Numbered from the stretch's first letter, positions 26,677 to 35,894 are shown. The stretch: 64,000 nt of DNA from Achromobacter aloeverae (GCF_004121055.1 NZ_PYAL01000001.1:806001-870000); one strand, 5' to 3'. Notes: generated by a model not told the origin, from the sequence alone. Numbers and translations are program-made.

Positions 26677-27096
26677 TTATTGGCACCCCAACTGCGATGC
26701 GGACTGCGCGAACAGATCGGTGGATTGCTTGCACTGCGCCGCCAGCGCCGTCTTGTCCGATACGCCGGACCATTGCGCCCGGGCGGCGTCCATCTGCTGC
26801 CGGAAGGTCGCGACGGCGGGACTGTTGGCGCCCAGCTTATCCATGCAGGCGTTGACCTTGCGGATATAGGCATCGCACTCGGCCGGCACGTCGGCGGCGC
26901 TCGCCGTCGAGGATGACGGCGCCGGCGTGGCACTGGAAGGTGAGGGCGTGGAAGGCGTGGGGGTCGACGTGGAAGGCGCGGGCGTGGAGGCGGCGGGCGC
27001 GGCCGGCTTGTCCTCCTTCTTGTCGCAGGCAGCCAGGACGGTCGTGGCCAGCAACAACGCCGCCGCGATCGCGGCCCTCTTCCTCAGGCAATCCAT
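26677..27096 (-). CDS. putative lipoprotein with Pro/Ser/Thr linker
   Basis: This 139-residue protein has a lipoprotein signal peptide with lipobox VLAAC (Cys24), then a linker made almost only of Ala, Pro, Ser and Thr (residues 32-67), then a small globular domain with four Cys (ECDAY, NACMDK, AQCKQS, LGCQ) that probably form two disulfides. I do not recognise the family. The start at 27096 has AGAGGAAG upstream, which rules in this ATG over the longer frame. It probably acts in the periplasm, anchored to a membrane. Confidence 0.75.
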   Translation of the reverse strand: MDCLRKRAAIAAALLLATTVLAACDKKEDKPAAPAASTPAPSTSTPTPSTPSPSSATPAPSSSTASAADVPAECDAYIRKVNACMDKLGANSPAVATFRQQMDAARAQWSGVSDKTALAAQCKQSTDLFAQSASQLGCQ

Positions 27097-27391
27097 GGCT
27101 TCCTCTTTCCCGTCGTCCCGGCGGTCGAACGCCACCATGACGGACATTTGCCGAGCGGTTCCAACGCCGCGCGCCGCCCGGATGCAGTCATTCTTCATGC
27201 AGGCCCCATTTCCATACAACGACAGCATGTAAGCCGGCGTATCAGCGCCCGCCTGGGCGCCAGCGCCGAGGCAGGCACCCGTCCATGCGGCCAGCCGCCT
27301 TCTCATCCATAAGGATGGCTATCCATATTCCCCAGAGCAGCATCAATTCGCTACAAAATTGCCCTGAGGACAACATCCTGTAGCGGAGTCA

Positions 27392-27420
27392 TGCACCACG
27401 TTCTGCACCACTCATGTGCG
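27392..27420 (+). promoter_or_regulatory. probable NtrC-binding sites upstream of glnK
   Basis: Two TGCACCA half-sites (27392-27398 and 27404-27410) lie 12 bases apart. The second is followed by ATGTGCG, giving an approximate TGCACCA-N3-TGGTGCA palindrome as bound by NtrC. They are about 160 bases upstream of the sigma-54 promoter, a normal enhancer distance. Between this site and the lipoprotein start (27097-27391) I see no other feature. Confidence 0.5.
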
Positions 27421-27580
27421 CACCGTGTGACGGCATTCCCCGTTTTGGGGCGATCCGGCGCGAGCGCGGCCATGGCGGCGCCCGACGCCCTGCTCGCGCG
27501 CCCCTTCCCCGCCCGCCACGCCGTCGACAGCCTCGGGCGCCCATGCCCCGCGCTCCTAAAGGGAGAGGCTGGTGGAAAAT

Positions 27581-27597
27581 TGGCATGGATATTGCTT
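27581..27597 (+). promoter_or_regulatory. sigma-54 promoter of glnK-amtB
   Basis: TGGCAT-N5-TTGCTT matches the -24/-12 consensus TGGCAC-N5-TTGCW, with GG and GC exactly 10 bases apart. It lies 40 bases before the glnK start, consistent with nitrogen-limitation control by NtrC and RpoN. Confidence 0.8.
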
Positions 27598-27634
27598 TAT
27601 CGCGTATGCCAAGCGCAAACCATGAGAGGAATAA

Positions 27635-27976
<342 letters not shown>

Positions 27977-28010
27977 ATAACGAATAAAGACGCTATTGGA
28001 GCCATTACAA

Positions 28011-29249
28011 ATGGATAAAGCAGATATCTCGTGGATGCTGGTATCGACACTGCTGGTGTTGATGATGGCGGTTCCCGGCCTGGCCCTGTTCTACGGCGGC
28101 CTGGTGCGCAGCAAAAATGTGTTGTCGGTGCTGATGCAGGTCATGGGCACGTTCGTCCTGGGCCTGGTGCTGTGGTTCATCTACGGTTATTCGCTGGCCT
28201 TCACGGAAGGCAACGCCTTCTTCGGCGGCTTCTCCCGCGCCTTTTTCTCGGGCATGTTCTCGCCGGCGGACGGCAAATACGCCATGTCGGCAACCCTGAC
28301 CGAGTTGCTGTTCGCCTCCTTCCAGGCGACCTTCGCCGGCATCACCTGCGCGCTGATCGTGGGCAGCTTCGCCGAGCGCGCCCGCTTCTCCGCCGTGCTG
28401 GTGTTCACGGTAATCTGGTTCACCTTCGCCTACGTGCCCATCGCCCACATGGTGTGGTTCGCTTCGCCCACCGCGCCCGGCCTGATGAATGCCAAGGGCG
28501 CGCTGGACTTCGCCGGCGGCACGGTGGTGCATATCAACGCCGGTATCGCCGGCCTGGTGGGCGCGTATGTGATCGGCAAGCGCGTGGGCTACGGCCGCGA
28601 AGCGATGCAGCCGCACAACCTGCCCATGGTCATGATCGGGGCGTCGCTGCTGTGGGTGGGCTGGTTCGGCTTCAACGCCGGCTCCGCGCTGATGTCCAAT
28701 GAGCAAGCCACCCTCGCCTTCTTCAACACCATGATCGCCACCGCCGCCGCCGTGCTGGCCTGGCTGTTCACGGAATGGGCGCTCAAGGGCAAGCCGTCGA
28801 TGCTGGGCGCCGCTTCCGGCGCGGTGGCTGGCCTGGTCGCCATCACGCCCGCGGCCGGCCTGGTCGGCATGGTCGGCGCCTTCATCATCGGCGTGGCGGG
28901 CGGCGTGATCTGCGTCTGGGGCGTGAACGGCCTGAAGCGCATCCTCAAGGCGGACGACGCGCTGGATGTGTTCGGCGTCCACGGCGTGGGCGGCATCACG
29001 GGCGCCCTGCTCACCGGCGTGTTCAACGCCCAGGCCCTGGGCGGCCCCGGCCTGAAGACCGCCGCGGAAATCGGCGGCCAGGTGTGGGTGCAGTTCGAAG
29101 GGGTGGTCCTGACCATCGTCTGGTCCGGCGTCGTGGCCTGGATCGCCTACAAGATCGCCGACATGGTCTGCGGCCTGCGCGTGCCGGAAGACGTCGAACG
29201 CGAGGGGCTGGACATTACCTGCCACGGCGAATCGGCGTATCACAGCTAA
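28011..29249 (+). CDS. amtB: ammonium transporter
   Basis: This 412-residue inner-membrane channel of the Amt/Rh family imports ammonium. About 11 membrane helices are visible, starting with WMLVSTLLVLMMAVPGLALF. The family's pore His pair is present: one in AHMVWFAS and the other in FGVHGVGGITG. Phe gates are found in the AF/FF segments, and the signature DFAGGTVVHINAGIAGLVGA is intact. The start is the ATG at 28011 with GGAG nine bases upstream; it does not begin with a cleavable signal. It is co-expressed with GlnK, which should block the pore under nitrogen excess. Confidence 0.96.
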   Translation: MDKADISWMLVSTLLVLMMAVPGLALFYGGLVRSKNVLSVLMQVMGTFVLGLVLWFIYGYSLAFTEGNAFFGGFSRAFFSGMFSPADGKYAMSATLTELLFASFQATFAGITCALIVGSFAERARFSAVLVFTVIWFTFAYVPIAHMVWFASPTAPGLMNAKGALDFAGGTVVHINAGIAGLVGAYVIGKRVGYGREAMQPHNLPMVMIGASLLWVGWFGFNAGSALMSNEQATLAFFNTMIATAAAVLAWLFTEWALKGKPSMLGAASGAVAGLVAITPAAGLVGMVGAFIIGVAGGVICVWGVNGLKRILKADDALDVFGVHGVGGITGALLTGVFNAQALGGPGLKTAAEIGGQVWVQFEGVVLTIVWSGVVAWIAYKIADMVCGLRVPEDVEREGLDITCHGESAYHS

Positions 29250-29325
29250 GCCGTACGAGAGCCGGGCAGCCTAGGCCCCGGCCCTCGATACCGGCCCAGG
29301 CCGCCGAGCCTGGGCCACACGGGGA

Positions 29326-29357
29326 AACGGGGCGCCTGCGGGCGCCCCGTTATTTTT
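29326..29357 (+). terminator. intrinsic terminator of glnK-amtB
   Basis: An 11-bp perfect stem, AACGGGGCGCC with GGCGCCCCGTT, and a TGCG loop are followed by ATTTTT. It lies 77 bases after the amtB stop. Confidence 0.9.
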
Positions 29358-29367
29358 ACCGACGGGA

Positions 29368-29487
29368 CCGCTGGGCCGCTGGGCCGCTGGGCCGCTGGGC
29401 CGCTGGGCCGCCGGATCGCCGGATCGCCGGATCGCCGGATCGCCGGATCGCCGGACCGCCGGGCCGCCGGATCGCCGGACCGCCCCA
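29368..29487. repeat. 8-bp tandem repeat array (YCGCYGGR)
   Basis: Five copies of CCGCTGGG (29368-29407) are followed by nine copies of CCGCCGGA/TCGCCGGA/CCGCCGGG (29408-29479) and a degenerate last unit. The register is unbroken across the two unit types. The array sits between the amtB terminator and the stop of the convergent ptsI gene. Because 8 is not a multiple of 3 and units are near-identical, copy number should vary between strains. Confidence 0.9.
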
Positions 29488-29504
29488 ACGTCCAAGTGCC
29501 CCGT

Positions 29505-31403
29505 TCAGGGCTGATTGAGGGTTTCCAGGTCGACCGGCAGCGCGCGGTTGAGCACCGAGGCCACCTTCACGCGCAAGGCGTTGGAATGCGCGCGCCGGAT
29601 CTCGCGCTTGACGTCCAGCAACTGCTGCGGATGCATGGAAAACTCTGTCAGCCCCAGTCCCAGCAGCAAGCGGGTCAGTTGCGCGTCGCCCGCCATTTCC
29701 CCGCACACCGCCACCGGCTTGCCGGCCCGCTCGCCGGCATTGATGGTGTGCGCCAGCAGGCGCAGGATGGCCGGATGCAAAGCGTCGTACAAGGACGCCA
29801 CCTGGACATCGCCACGGTCGATGGCCAGGGTGTACTGGATCAGGTCATTGGTGCCGATGGAAAGGAAGTCCAGCGCCTGTGCGAAAGGCTCGATGGCGAT
29901 GGCGATGGCCGGCACCTCCACCATCGCGCCGAGTTCGATGTGCGGCGCATAGGCCTGGCCGCGCGCATCCAGTTCCAGCCGCGCAGCATCCAGCGCCTGC
30001 CGGGTGGCCACGACCTCCTGCATGTGCGAGACCATGGGGATGAGGATGCGCACCGGGCCATGCGCCGACGCGCGCAGGATCGCCCGCAGCTGCGTGGCGA
30101 ACATTTCCGGCCGCGCCAGGCAATAACGGATGGCGCGCTGGCCCAGGGCCGGATTGATGGCCACCGTGGCCTCGTCATCCAGCGTCTTGTCCGCCCCGAT
30201 GTCCAGCGTGCGTATGGTCACCGGCCGGCCGGCCATGACGCGCAGCACCGACGTATAGGCCTGGTACTGCTCTTCCTCGCCGGGCAGATGGCGACGCCCC
30301 ATGAAAAGGAACTCGCTGCGGAACAGGCCGATGCCCTCCGCGCCCGACGCCAGCGCCAGTTCCGCCTCTTCCGGCAACTCGATGTTGGCATGCAGGGTCA
30401 CGCCGATGCCGTCCAGCGTGACGGCGGGCTCGTCGCGCAACAGCGCCAGTTCCGCCCGCTCCTCGGCATAGGCGTATTGACGCTGCCGGTATTCCTTCAG
30501 GATGGCCGGCGACGGATTGACGATGACGGCGCCGGTGCCGCCATCGACGATCAGCATGTCGCCGTCGCGCACCAGTTCGCGCACGTGACCCAGGGCGACG
30601 ACCGCCGGCACGCCCATGCTGCGCGCCACGATGGCGGTATGCGAAGTGGCGCCGCCCAGGTCCGTGACGAAGGCCAGGAAGCGCCCGCCGCGCAGGCGCA
30701 GCATATCGGCGGGAGAAATATCGTGGGCCACGACGACCAGCGGGTCGTTGCCGTCGACGCGGGACGGATCGGGTATGGCGGAGGTGCCGACCAGCACGTG
30801 CAGCACACGTTCGATGACCTGGCGTACGTCGCCCCCGCGCTCGCGCAGGTACTCGTCTTCCATGGCATCGAACTGCTCGCCCAGCAACTGGCCCTGCGTG
30901 GCCAGCGCCCACTCCGCGTTGTAGTGGCGCTCGTCGATCAAGGCCAGGGCCTGCTGCGCCAGCAAGGGATCGCCCAGCAGCAGGCGGTGCACGTTCAGCA
31001 TGGCGCCGAGTTCGCGCGGCGCGTCGTCGGGCAAGGTGTCGGCCATCTGCAGCAGGTCGTCCTGCGCCTTCTGCAGCGCGGCCGTCAGGCGGTCGCGCTC
31101 GGCCGGAACCTCTTCCGGAGCGATGCGGTAGTGGGCGACCTCCAGGGCCGCCGCGCCCATGACCACGGCGCGGCCGATGGCATAGCCTCGCGCCACGCCC
31201 TGGCCGTACATGCACAGCACCGCGCTGGGCGCGGCGCCGTCGGCCGTGCCGGCGGCCGCTCGCGCGGGGGCCTGGCGAGACGCCTGGGCGGACGCACGGG
31301 CTGGAGCAGGTGCCTGGGCTGGTGCCGTTGCCTGAGGCTGACCCGGGGCCGGCGGCTGAGCCGGTGTCGCCGAAGCGGGAGGAGTGACGTTATTCGTGCT
31401 CAC
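29505..31403 (-). CDS. ptsI: phosphoenolpyruvate-protein phosphotransferase (PTS enzyme I)
   Basis: This 632-residue enzyme transfers phosphate from PEP to HPr. The phosphohistidine is His255 in GGATSHTAIVARS. The PEP-binding barrel shows FRSEFLFMGR, GIGTNDLIQYTL and CGEMAG. It overlaps ptsH by 14 bases, so it is translationally coupled. The first 60 or so residues, before the conserved LCMYGQGVARGYAIG, are an Ala/Pro/Gln-rich low-complexity extension not usual in enzyme I. Starting at an internal Met would remove it but break the overlap. No sugar-specific EIIB/C is nearby, so the route is probably regulatory. Confidence 0.95.
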   Translation of the reverse strand: MSTNNVTPPASATPAQPPAPGQPQATAPAQAPAPARASAQASRQAPARAAAGTADGAAPSAVLCMYGQGVARGYAIGRAVVMGAAALEVAHYRIAPEEVPAERDRLTAALQKAQDDLLQMADTLPDDAPRELGAMLNVHRLLLGDPLLAQQALALIDERHYNAEWALATQGQLLGEQFDAMEDEYLRERGGDVRQVIERVLHVLVGTSAIPDPSRVDGNDPLVVVAHDISPADMLRLRGGRFLAFVTDLGGATSHTAIVARSMGVPAVVALGHVRELVRDGDMLIVDGGTGAVIVNPSPAILKEYRQRQYAYAEERAELALLRDEPAVTLDGIGVTLHANIELPEEAELALASGAEGIGLFRSEFLFMGRRHLPGEEEQYQAYTSVLRVMAGRPVTIRTLDIGADKTLDDEATVAINPALGQRAIRYCLARPEMFATQLRAILRASAHGPVRILIPMVSHMQEVVATRQALDAARLELDARGQAYAPHIELGAMVEVPAIAIAIEPFAQALDFLSIGTNDLIQYTLAIDRGDVQVASLYDALHPAILRLLAHTINAGERAGKPVAVCGEMAGDAQLTRLLLGLGLTEFSMHPQQLLDVKREIRRAHSNALRVKVASVLNRALPVDLETLNQP

Positions 31404-31659
31404 CGAATTTGCTGTCGAACAAGGCTTCGATATCGGCGAGCGCCCGTTCCGCGTCGGCGCCGCTGGCGTCCAGCTTGACCGTGACGCCCAGGCCGGCCGC
31501 CAACATCATGACGCCCATGATGCTCTTGGCGTTCACACGCTGCGCGCCTCGCGAGATATAGATATCGCAGTTGTACTTGCTTGCCAGCTGGGTGAGCTTG
31601 GCGGCTGCCCGCGCGTGCAAACCCAGTTTATTGCTGATGACGATCTCGGAATTAGCCAT
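31390..31659 (-). CDS. ptsH: PTS phosphocarrier HPr
   Basis: This 89-residue phosphocarrier has the active His15 in GLHARAAAK and the regulatory Ser46 in AKSIMGVMML, the site of HPr kinase in betaproteobacteria. The start at 31659 matches the family N-terminus; no Shine-Dalgarno is evident, and an upstream in-frame ATG would add 17 unconserved residues. It lies between the EIIA gene and ptsI in one operon. Confidence 0.95.
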   Translation of the reverse strand: MANSEIVISNKLGLHARAAAKLTQLASKYNCDIYISRGAQRVNAKSIMGVMMLAAGLGVTVKLDASGADAERALADIEALFDSKFGEHE

Positions 31660-31732
31660 AGGAGAGGAGCGCGGAGCGACTGCAAAATCATGCCGGCGCA
31701 TCGCCGGCATACGATGGATCAGAATTTTAAAC

Positions 31733-32131
31733 TCAGTCTACACGTAATACGCCCTGTACCCCGCCCGCCAGGGCCTTTTCCCGGGTTTCCGCCAATGACA
31801 GGTTGCGGTAGGTAAGCGCCCGCAGCAGCATCGGCGTGTTCAAGCCCGCCAGGACGGCGCATTGCACCCCTTGCGCCTGTGCCTCCAGCACCGCCCGCTT
31901 GGCGATGTTGGCGGGGGTCGCGCCGACCAGGTCGGTCAGCACCAGCACCCCGCCGCCGTCGCGGCCCAGCCGCAGGATGTCCGCCACCACCGCCGGCGCG
32001 CGCGCGTCCGGCATGTCGTCGGCCTGGATGTCATGGACCGCGACATTGTCGATCTTGCCCATGACATGGCCCGCGCAGTCCAGCATGGCGGACCCCAGGG
32101 GCGTATGGACGACGATGACGATGCCGGTCAT
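31733..32131 (-). CDS. PTS EIIA component, mannose family
   Basis: This 132-residue EIIA-Man type domain has the phosphorylated His9 in IVIVVHTPLG and the LVLTDLVGATPANIA segment typical of the fold. In betaproteobacteria such a stand-alone EIIA accompanies HPr and EI but no permease, and it is thought to regulate rather than transport. It lies 22 bases after gshB and 73 bases before ptsH. Confidence 0.9.
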   Translation of the reverse strand: MTGIVIVVHTPLGSAMLDCAGHVMGKIDNVAVHDIQADDMPDARAPAVVADILRLGRDGGGVLVLTDLVGATPANIAKRAVLEAQAQGVQCAVLAGLNTPMLLRALTYRNLSLAETREKALAGGVQGVLRVD

Positions 32132-32153
32132 GATGACTCCCCGCTGTCGCCGG

Positions 32154-33119
32154 TCAAGCCGTCACGCCGACAGCACGTTCCAGGGCCTTGGCGAACATTT
32201 CCGGCACGTCGAATCCGGTCTGCTCGGTGATTTCGACGAAACAGGTGGGACTGGTCACGTTGACCTCCGTGACGTAGTCGCCGATCACGTCCAGGCCGAC
32301 CAGCAGCAGCCCCCGCGCGGCCAGGCGCGGCGCCACCGATTCCGCGATGTAGCGGTCGCGCTCCGAAAGAGGCTGGGCCACGCCGCGGCCGCCGGCCGCC
32401 AGGTTGCCCCGGGTTTCGCCAGCCATCGGAATGCGGGCCAGCGCATAAGGCACGGGCTCGCCGCCGATCAACAGGATGCGTTTGTCCCCGTTGACGATTT
32501 CCGGGATGTAGCGCTGGGCCATGATGGTCCGCGTGCCGGTTTCCGTCAGGGTTTCGAGTATGGCGTTCAGATTGAGCTCGCCATCGCGCAGCCGGAAGAT
32601 CCCGGTGCCGCCCATGCCGTCCAGCGGCTTGACGATGACATCGCGATGCTCCGCGTGGAAGGCGCGGATGCGCGCCATGTCGCGGGTGACCAGGGTCGGA
32701 ACGGTGAATTCCGGAAACTCGGTGATCGCCAGCTTCTCGGGATGATTGCGTATGGCCGCGCCCTGATTGAAGACTTTCGCGCCTTGGGCCTGCGCGTACT
32801 CCAGCAGATGCGTGGAGTAGACGTATTCCATATCGAAAGGCGGGTCCTTGCGCATCAGCACGGCGTCGAACGCCGCCAGCGGCTGGTCGGCCGGCGCGGC
32901 GCTGTCCTGCCACCAGTCGTGGCCATGCAGGTCGGCGTCGGCGCGCAGCGTGATCGGCGTGGCGCGTGCCAGCACCTTGCCGCCGTCAATATAGAGATCC
33001 CCCTGCAAGGCCACGCTGAGGCGATGGCCACGCTGGACCAGGGCGCGCATCATGGCCACGGAACTGTCCTTGTACGCCTTCAGCAGCGGCAAGGGATCGA
33101 TAACGAACAAAACATGCAT
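32154..33119 (-). CDS. gshB: glutathione synthetase
   Basis: This 321-residue ATP-grasp ligase joins glycine to gamma-glutamylcysteine. It has the N-terminal MHVLFVIDPL fold, the ATP-binding loop KPLDGMGGTGIFRL, the DVIGDYVTEVNVTSPTC catalytic region and a C-terminus typical of the proteobacterial GshB. The ATG at 33119 fits the family start; a GTG at 33140 is possible. It follows infC by about 70 bases, which contain a strong hairpin, and leads the EIIA-ptsH-ptsI operon. Confidence 0.96.
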   Translation of the reverse strand: MHVLFVIDPLPLLKAYKDSSVAMMRALVQRGHRLSVALQGDLYIDGGKVLARATPITLRADADLHGHDWWQDSAAPADQPLAAFDAVLMRKDPPFDMEYVYSTHLLEYAQAQGAKVFNQGAAIRNHPEKLAITEFPEFTVPTLVTRDMARIRAFHAEHRDVIVKPLDGMGGTGIFRLRDGELNLNAILETLTETGTRTIMAQRYIPEIVNGDKRILLIGGEPVPYALARIPMAGETRGNLAAGGRGVAQPLSERDRYIAESVAPRLAARGLLLVGLDVIGDYVTEVNVTSPTCFVEITEQTGFDVPEMFAKALERAVGVTA

Positions 33120-33139
33120 TGCGGCACCCACGGCGTGCA

Positions 33140-33164
33140 CCGCCCTCCCCGGCGGGGAGGGCGG
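33140..33164 (-). terminator. perfect GC hairpin after infC
   Basis: CCGCCCTCCCC and GGGGAGGGCGG form an 11-bp perfect stem with a 3-base loop, 24 bases after the infC stop. No U-tract follows on the minus strand, so it may act as a pause or mRNA-stability element rather than a full terminator. Confidence 0.5.
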
Positions 33165-33188
33165 CGGTTTAATCAGGGGAGAAAGACA

Positions 33189-33746
33189 TCAAGCCGCGGG
33201 CGCAGCCCCGGCGTCCTTGCCCGGCGTCGCTTTCTTGCGCGGCGCCAACACCATGATCATCTGGCGGCCTTCCAGCTTCGGCATGGACTCGACCAAGGCC
33301 AGCTCGGTCAGGTCGTCGCGCACTCGCTCAAGCACCCGCATGCCCAGTTCCTGGTGAGCCATTTCCCGGCCCCGGAAGCGCAGCGTGACTTTCGCCTTGT
33401 CACCCTCTTCCAGGAAACGGCGCAGGTTCCGCAGCTTCACCTGGTAATCACCCTCGTCGGTCGCGGGACGGAACTTCACTTCCTTGACCTGGATGACCTT
33501 CTGCTTGGAACGGGCTTCGGCCTGGCGTTTCTGTTCCTGGTACTTGAACTTGCCATAGTCCATCAGGCGGCAGACCGGAGGATCGGCATTGGGGGCGATC
33601 TCTACCAGATCCACGTCATTCTGCTCGGACAATCGGAACGCGTCGGCAATCTTGACGATGCCCAGCTGTTCCCCTTCCAGACCTATCAGGCGCACCTCGG
33701 GGACACGGATCTCACCGTTGATGCGATTGGCTTTTTCAGTGGCGAT
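33189..33746 (-). CDS. infC: translation initiation factor IF-3 (ATC start codon)
   Basis: This 185-residue initiation factor prevents premature 50S joining and checks start-codon and initiator-tRNA choice. The sequence from the proposed start reads (M)[21 protein letters not shown], the conserved IF3 N-terminus, but the codon at 33746-33744 is ATC. AGGAG lies eight bases upstream, and no ATG, GTG or TTG exists at that position. Non-canonical AUU/AUC starts are known for infC and let IF3 repress its own translation. The C-terminal domain with [19 protein letters not shown] and [13 protein letters not shown] is complete. It follows thrS by 53 bases. Confidence 0.95.
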   Translation of the reverse strand: MATEKANRINGEIRVPEVRLIGLEGEQLGIVKIADAFRLSEQNDVDLVEIAPNADPPVCRLMDYGKFKYQEQKRQAEARSKQKVIQVKEVKFRPATDEGDYQVKLRNLRRFLEEGDKAKVTLRFRGREMAHQELGMRVLERVRDDLTELALVESMPKLEGRQMIMVLAPRKKATPGKDAGAAPAA

Positions 33747-33799
33747 GTTGACAACTCCTAAAACGTTGAAAAACCTGCAAAAAATGAACCCTTTATGGA

Positions 33800-35734
33800 T
33801 CAGGCGGCGACGTCGCGCCGTTCGGACACATCCGTCGACAGACGGCTGACGAAGTCCTCGAGCTCGATGGCGCCCAGTTCCAGACCGCCCCGGCCACGCA
33901 CGGCGACCGTGCCGGCTTCGCGTTCCTTCTCGCCTACGACAAGAATATAGGGGATCTTTTGCAGACTGTGCTCACGGATTTTATAAGTGATTTTTTCACC
34001 ACGCAAATCCGACTCAACCCTAAAGCCTTGTTTTTTCAGGGTTTGTGTAATTTGAGCCGCATAATCGGCCGACGGCTCCGAAATACAGCACACCACCGCC
34101 TGCACCGGCGCCAGCCACGGCGGCATGGCGCCCGCGTGGTTTTCAATCAACATTCCGATGAAACGCTCGAACGAACCCAGGATGGCCCGGTGCAGCATGA
34201 CCGGCGGCTTGCGCAGGTCATCGGCGTCGACATATTCCGCGCCCAGGCGTACCGGCATCGAGAAATCGACCTGGATCGTGCCGCACTGCCAGTGACGGCC
34301 GATGGCGTCCTTCAGCGTGTATTCGATCTTCGGGCCGTAGAACGCTCCCTCGCCCGGCGAGATCTCGAACGCGCAACCCGTGCGATGCAGGCTGTCCATC
34401 AGGGCCTTTTCGGCGGCGTCCCAGGTCTCGTCCGAACCGATGCGTTTTTCGGGCCGCGTGGCCACCTTGTACAGCACTTCGGTGAAACCGAAATCCTTGT
34501 AGACCTTTTGCAGCAGCGCCGTGAAGGCGGCGCATTCGTCCTGCAACTGGTCCTCGGTGCAGAAAATATGGCCATCGTCCTGCGTGAAGCCGCGCACGCG
34601 CATCATGCCGTGCAACGAGCCGGAGGGCTCGTTGCGGTGGCACTGGCCGAACTCGCCGTAGCGCAAGGGCAGGTCGCGGTAGGAGCGCAGGCCGGCGTTG
34701 TAGATCTGCACATGGCCCGGGCAGTTCATGGGCTTCAGGCCGTAGACGCGGTTCTCGGACTCCGTCGTGAACATGTTTTCACGATAGTTGTCCCAGTGGC
34801 CCGTCTTCTTCCACAGGGAAATGTCGAGGATCTGCGGCGCCTTGACTTCCTGGTAGCCGTTGTCCCGGTACACCCCGCGCATGTACTGCTCGACCTGCTG
34901 CCAGAGTTGCCAGCCCTTGGGATGCCAGAAAATCAGGCCCGGCGCCTCGTCCTGGAAGTGGAACAGGTCCAGTTCGCGGCCCAGCTTGCGGTGGTCGCGC
35001 TTTTCGGCCTCTTCCAGCATGTGCAGGTACGCATCCTGGTCTTCCTTGGTCGACCAGGCCGTGCCGTAGATACGCTGCAGCATCTCGTTCTTGCTGTCGC
35101 CGCGCCAATAGGCTCCCGCCACCTTCATCAGCTTGAAGACCTTCAGCTTGCCGGTCGATGGCACGTGCGGGCCACGGCACAGGTCGACGAAGTCGCCTTC
35201 GCGGTACAGGCTGAGGACCTCGTTGGACGGGATGGAGGCGATGATCTCGGCCTTGTAGTTCTCGCCTATGCTCTTGAAATAGGCCACGGCGTCGTCGCGC
35301 GTCCATTCCTCGCGCGTCACGACTTCGTCCTTGCGCGCCAGTTCGGCCATCTTTTTCTCGATGGCCTGCAGGTCTTCCGGCGTGAACGGCCGCTTGTACG
35401 AGAAGTCGTAGTAGAAGCCGTTGTCGATGACCGGGCCGATGGTGACCTGGGCATCCGGGAACAGCGACTTGACCGCGTACGCCAGCAAGTGGGCGGTGGA
35501 GTGGCGGATCAGGTCCAGGCCGTCGGGATCCTTGGCCGTGACGATGCCCAGGTCGGCGTCGCTGTCGATCCGATACGACGTATCGACCAGGCGCGGCGCT
35601 TCGCCGTTGCGGGCCACGCGGCCGCCCAGGGCGGCGCGCGCCAGTCCGGCGCCGATCGATTGCGCCACCTCGGCCACCGTGACAGGCCCGGGAAACTCGC
35701 GGCGGGAACCGTCGGGCAAGGTAATCTGTACCAT
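33800..35734 (-). CDS. thrS: threonyl-tRNA synthetase
   Basis: This 644-residue class II synthetase charges tRNA-Thr. The domains in order are an N-terminal TGS ([14 protein letters not shown]), the editing domain with [10 protein letters not shown] (zinc/His editing site), and the catalytic core with zinc-binding Cys/His residues ([10 protein letters not shown] and later [11 protein letters not shown]). The C-terminal anticodon-binding domain is complete. The start at 35734 is the conserved one. Upstream on the same strand lie an intrinsic terminator (35760-35785) and a Thr-rich leader ORF, implying transcription attenuation. infC follows. Confidence 0.97.
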   Translation of the reverse strand: MVQITLPDGSRREFPGPVTVAEVAQSIGAGLARAALGGRVARNGEAPRLVDTSYRIDSDADLGIVTAKDPDGLDLIRHSTAHLLAYAVKSLFPDAQVTIGPVIDNGFYYDFSYKRPFTPEDLQAIEKKMAELARKDEVVTREEWTRDDAVAYFKSIGENYKAEIIASIPSNEVLSLYREGDFVDLCRGPHVPSTGKLKVFKLMKVAGAYWRGDSKNEMLQRIYGTAWSTKEDQDAYLHMLEEAEKRDHRKLGRELDLFHFQDEAPGLIFWHPKGWQLWQQVEQYMRGVYRDNGYQEVKAPQILDISLWKKTGHWDNYRENMFTTESENRVYGLKPMNCPGHVQIYNAGLRSYRDLPLRYGEFGQCHRNEPSGSLHGMMRVRGFTQDDGHIFCTEDQLQDECAAFTALLQKVYKDFGFTEVLYKVATRPEKRIGSDETWDAAEKALMDSLHRTGCAFEISPGEGAFYGPKIEYTLKDAIGRHWQCGTIQVDFSMPVRLGAEYVDADDLRKPPVMLHRAILGSFERFIGMLIENHAGAMPPWLAPVQAVVCCISEPSADYAAQITQTLKKQGFRVESDLRGEKITYKIREHSLQKIPYILVVGEKEREAGTVAVRGRGGLELGAIELEDFVSRLSTDVSERRDVAA

Positions 35735-35759
35735 TTAAAGCTTCCTGATGTATGAAATG

Positions 35760-35785
35760 AAAAACGCGGCTATCGGCCGCGTTTT
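35760..35785 (-). terminator. attenuator terminator upstream of thrS
   Basis: AAAACGCGGC and GCCGCGTTTT form a 10-bp perfect stem with a 5-base loop. On the minus strand it is followed by another T. It is only 25 bases from the thrS start and has no upstream minus-strand gene to terminate other than the leader ORF at 35850-35894, so it is best read as the attenuator of thrS. Confidence 0.8.
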
Positions 35786-35849
35786 CTTCGTCTGGTGCCG
35801 CCAACCCCGACCTGCGGGCTGGCCACGAACCTACTTAAGTCGCAGCGTG

Positions 35850-35894
35850 TCAGCGTGGACTCAAGGTCGTAGTTCGGGCGTAGCGTGGGGACAT
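35850..35894 (-). CDS. thrS leader peptide (candidate) with three consecutive Thr codons
   Basis: A 14-codon ORF reads M-S-P-R-Y-A-R-T-T-T-L-S-P-R. The Thr codons ACT, ACG and ACC are adjacent, at 35873-35865. GAG lies seven bases before the ATG. The message can pair CGAAC and CTTGAGTC (spanning the Thr codons, 35876-35858) with GACTTAAG and GTTCG (35841-35826), and a second hairpin GCCAGCCC/GGGGTTGGC follows before the terminator at 35785-35760. Ribosome stalling on scarce Thr-tRNA would disturb the first helix, as in classical amino-acid attenuators. Translation of the peptide is inference. Confidence 0.6.
   Translation of the reverse strand: MSPRYARTTTLSPR

Noticed and set aside
26351-26773. 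Open frames through the 81-bp repeats on both strands
   Set aside because: They exist only because the period is a multiple of three; the translations are repeats of terminator sequence.
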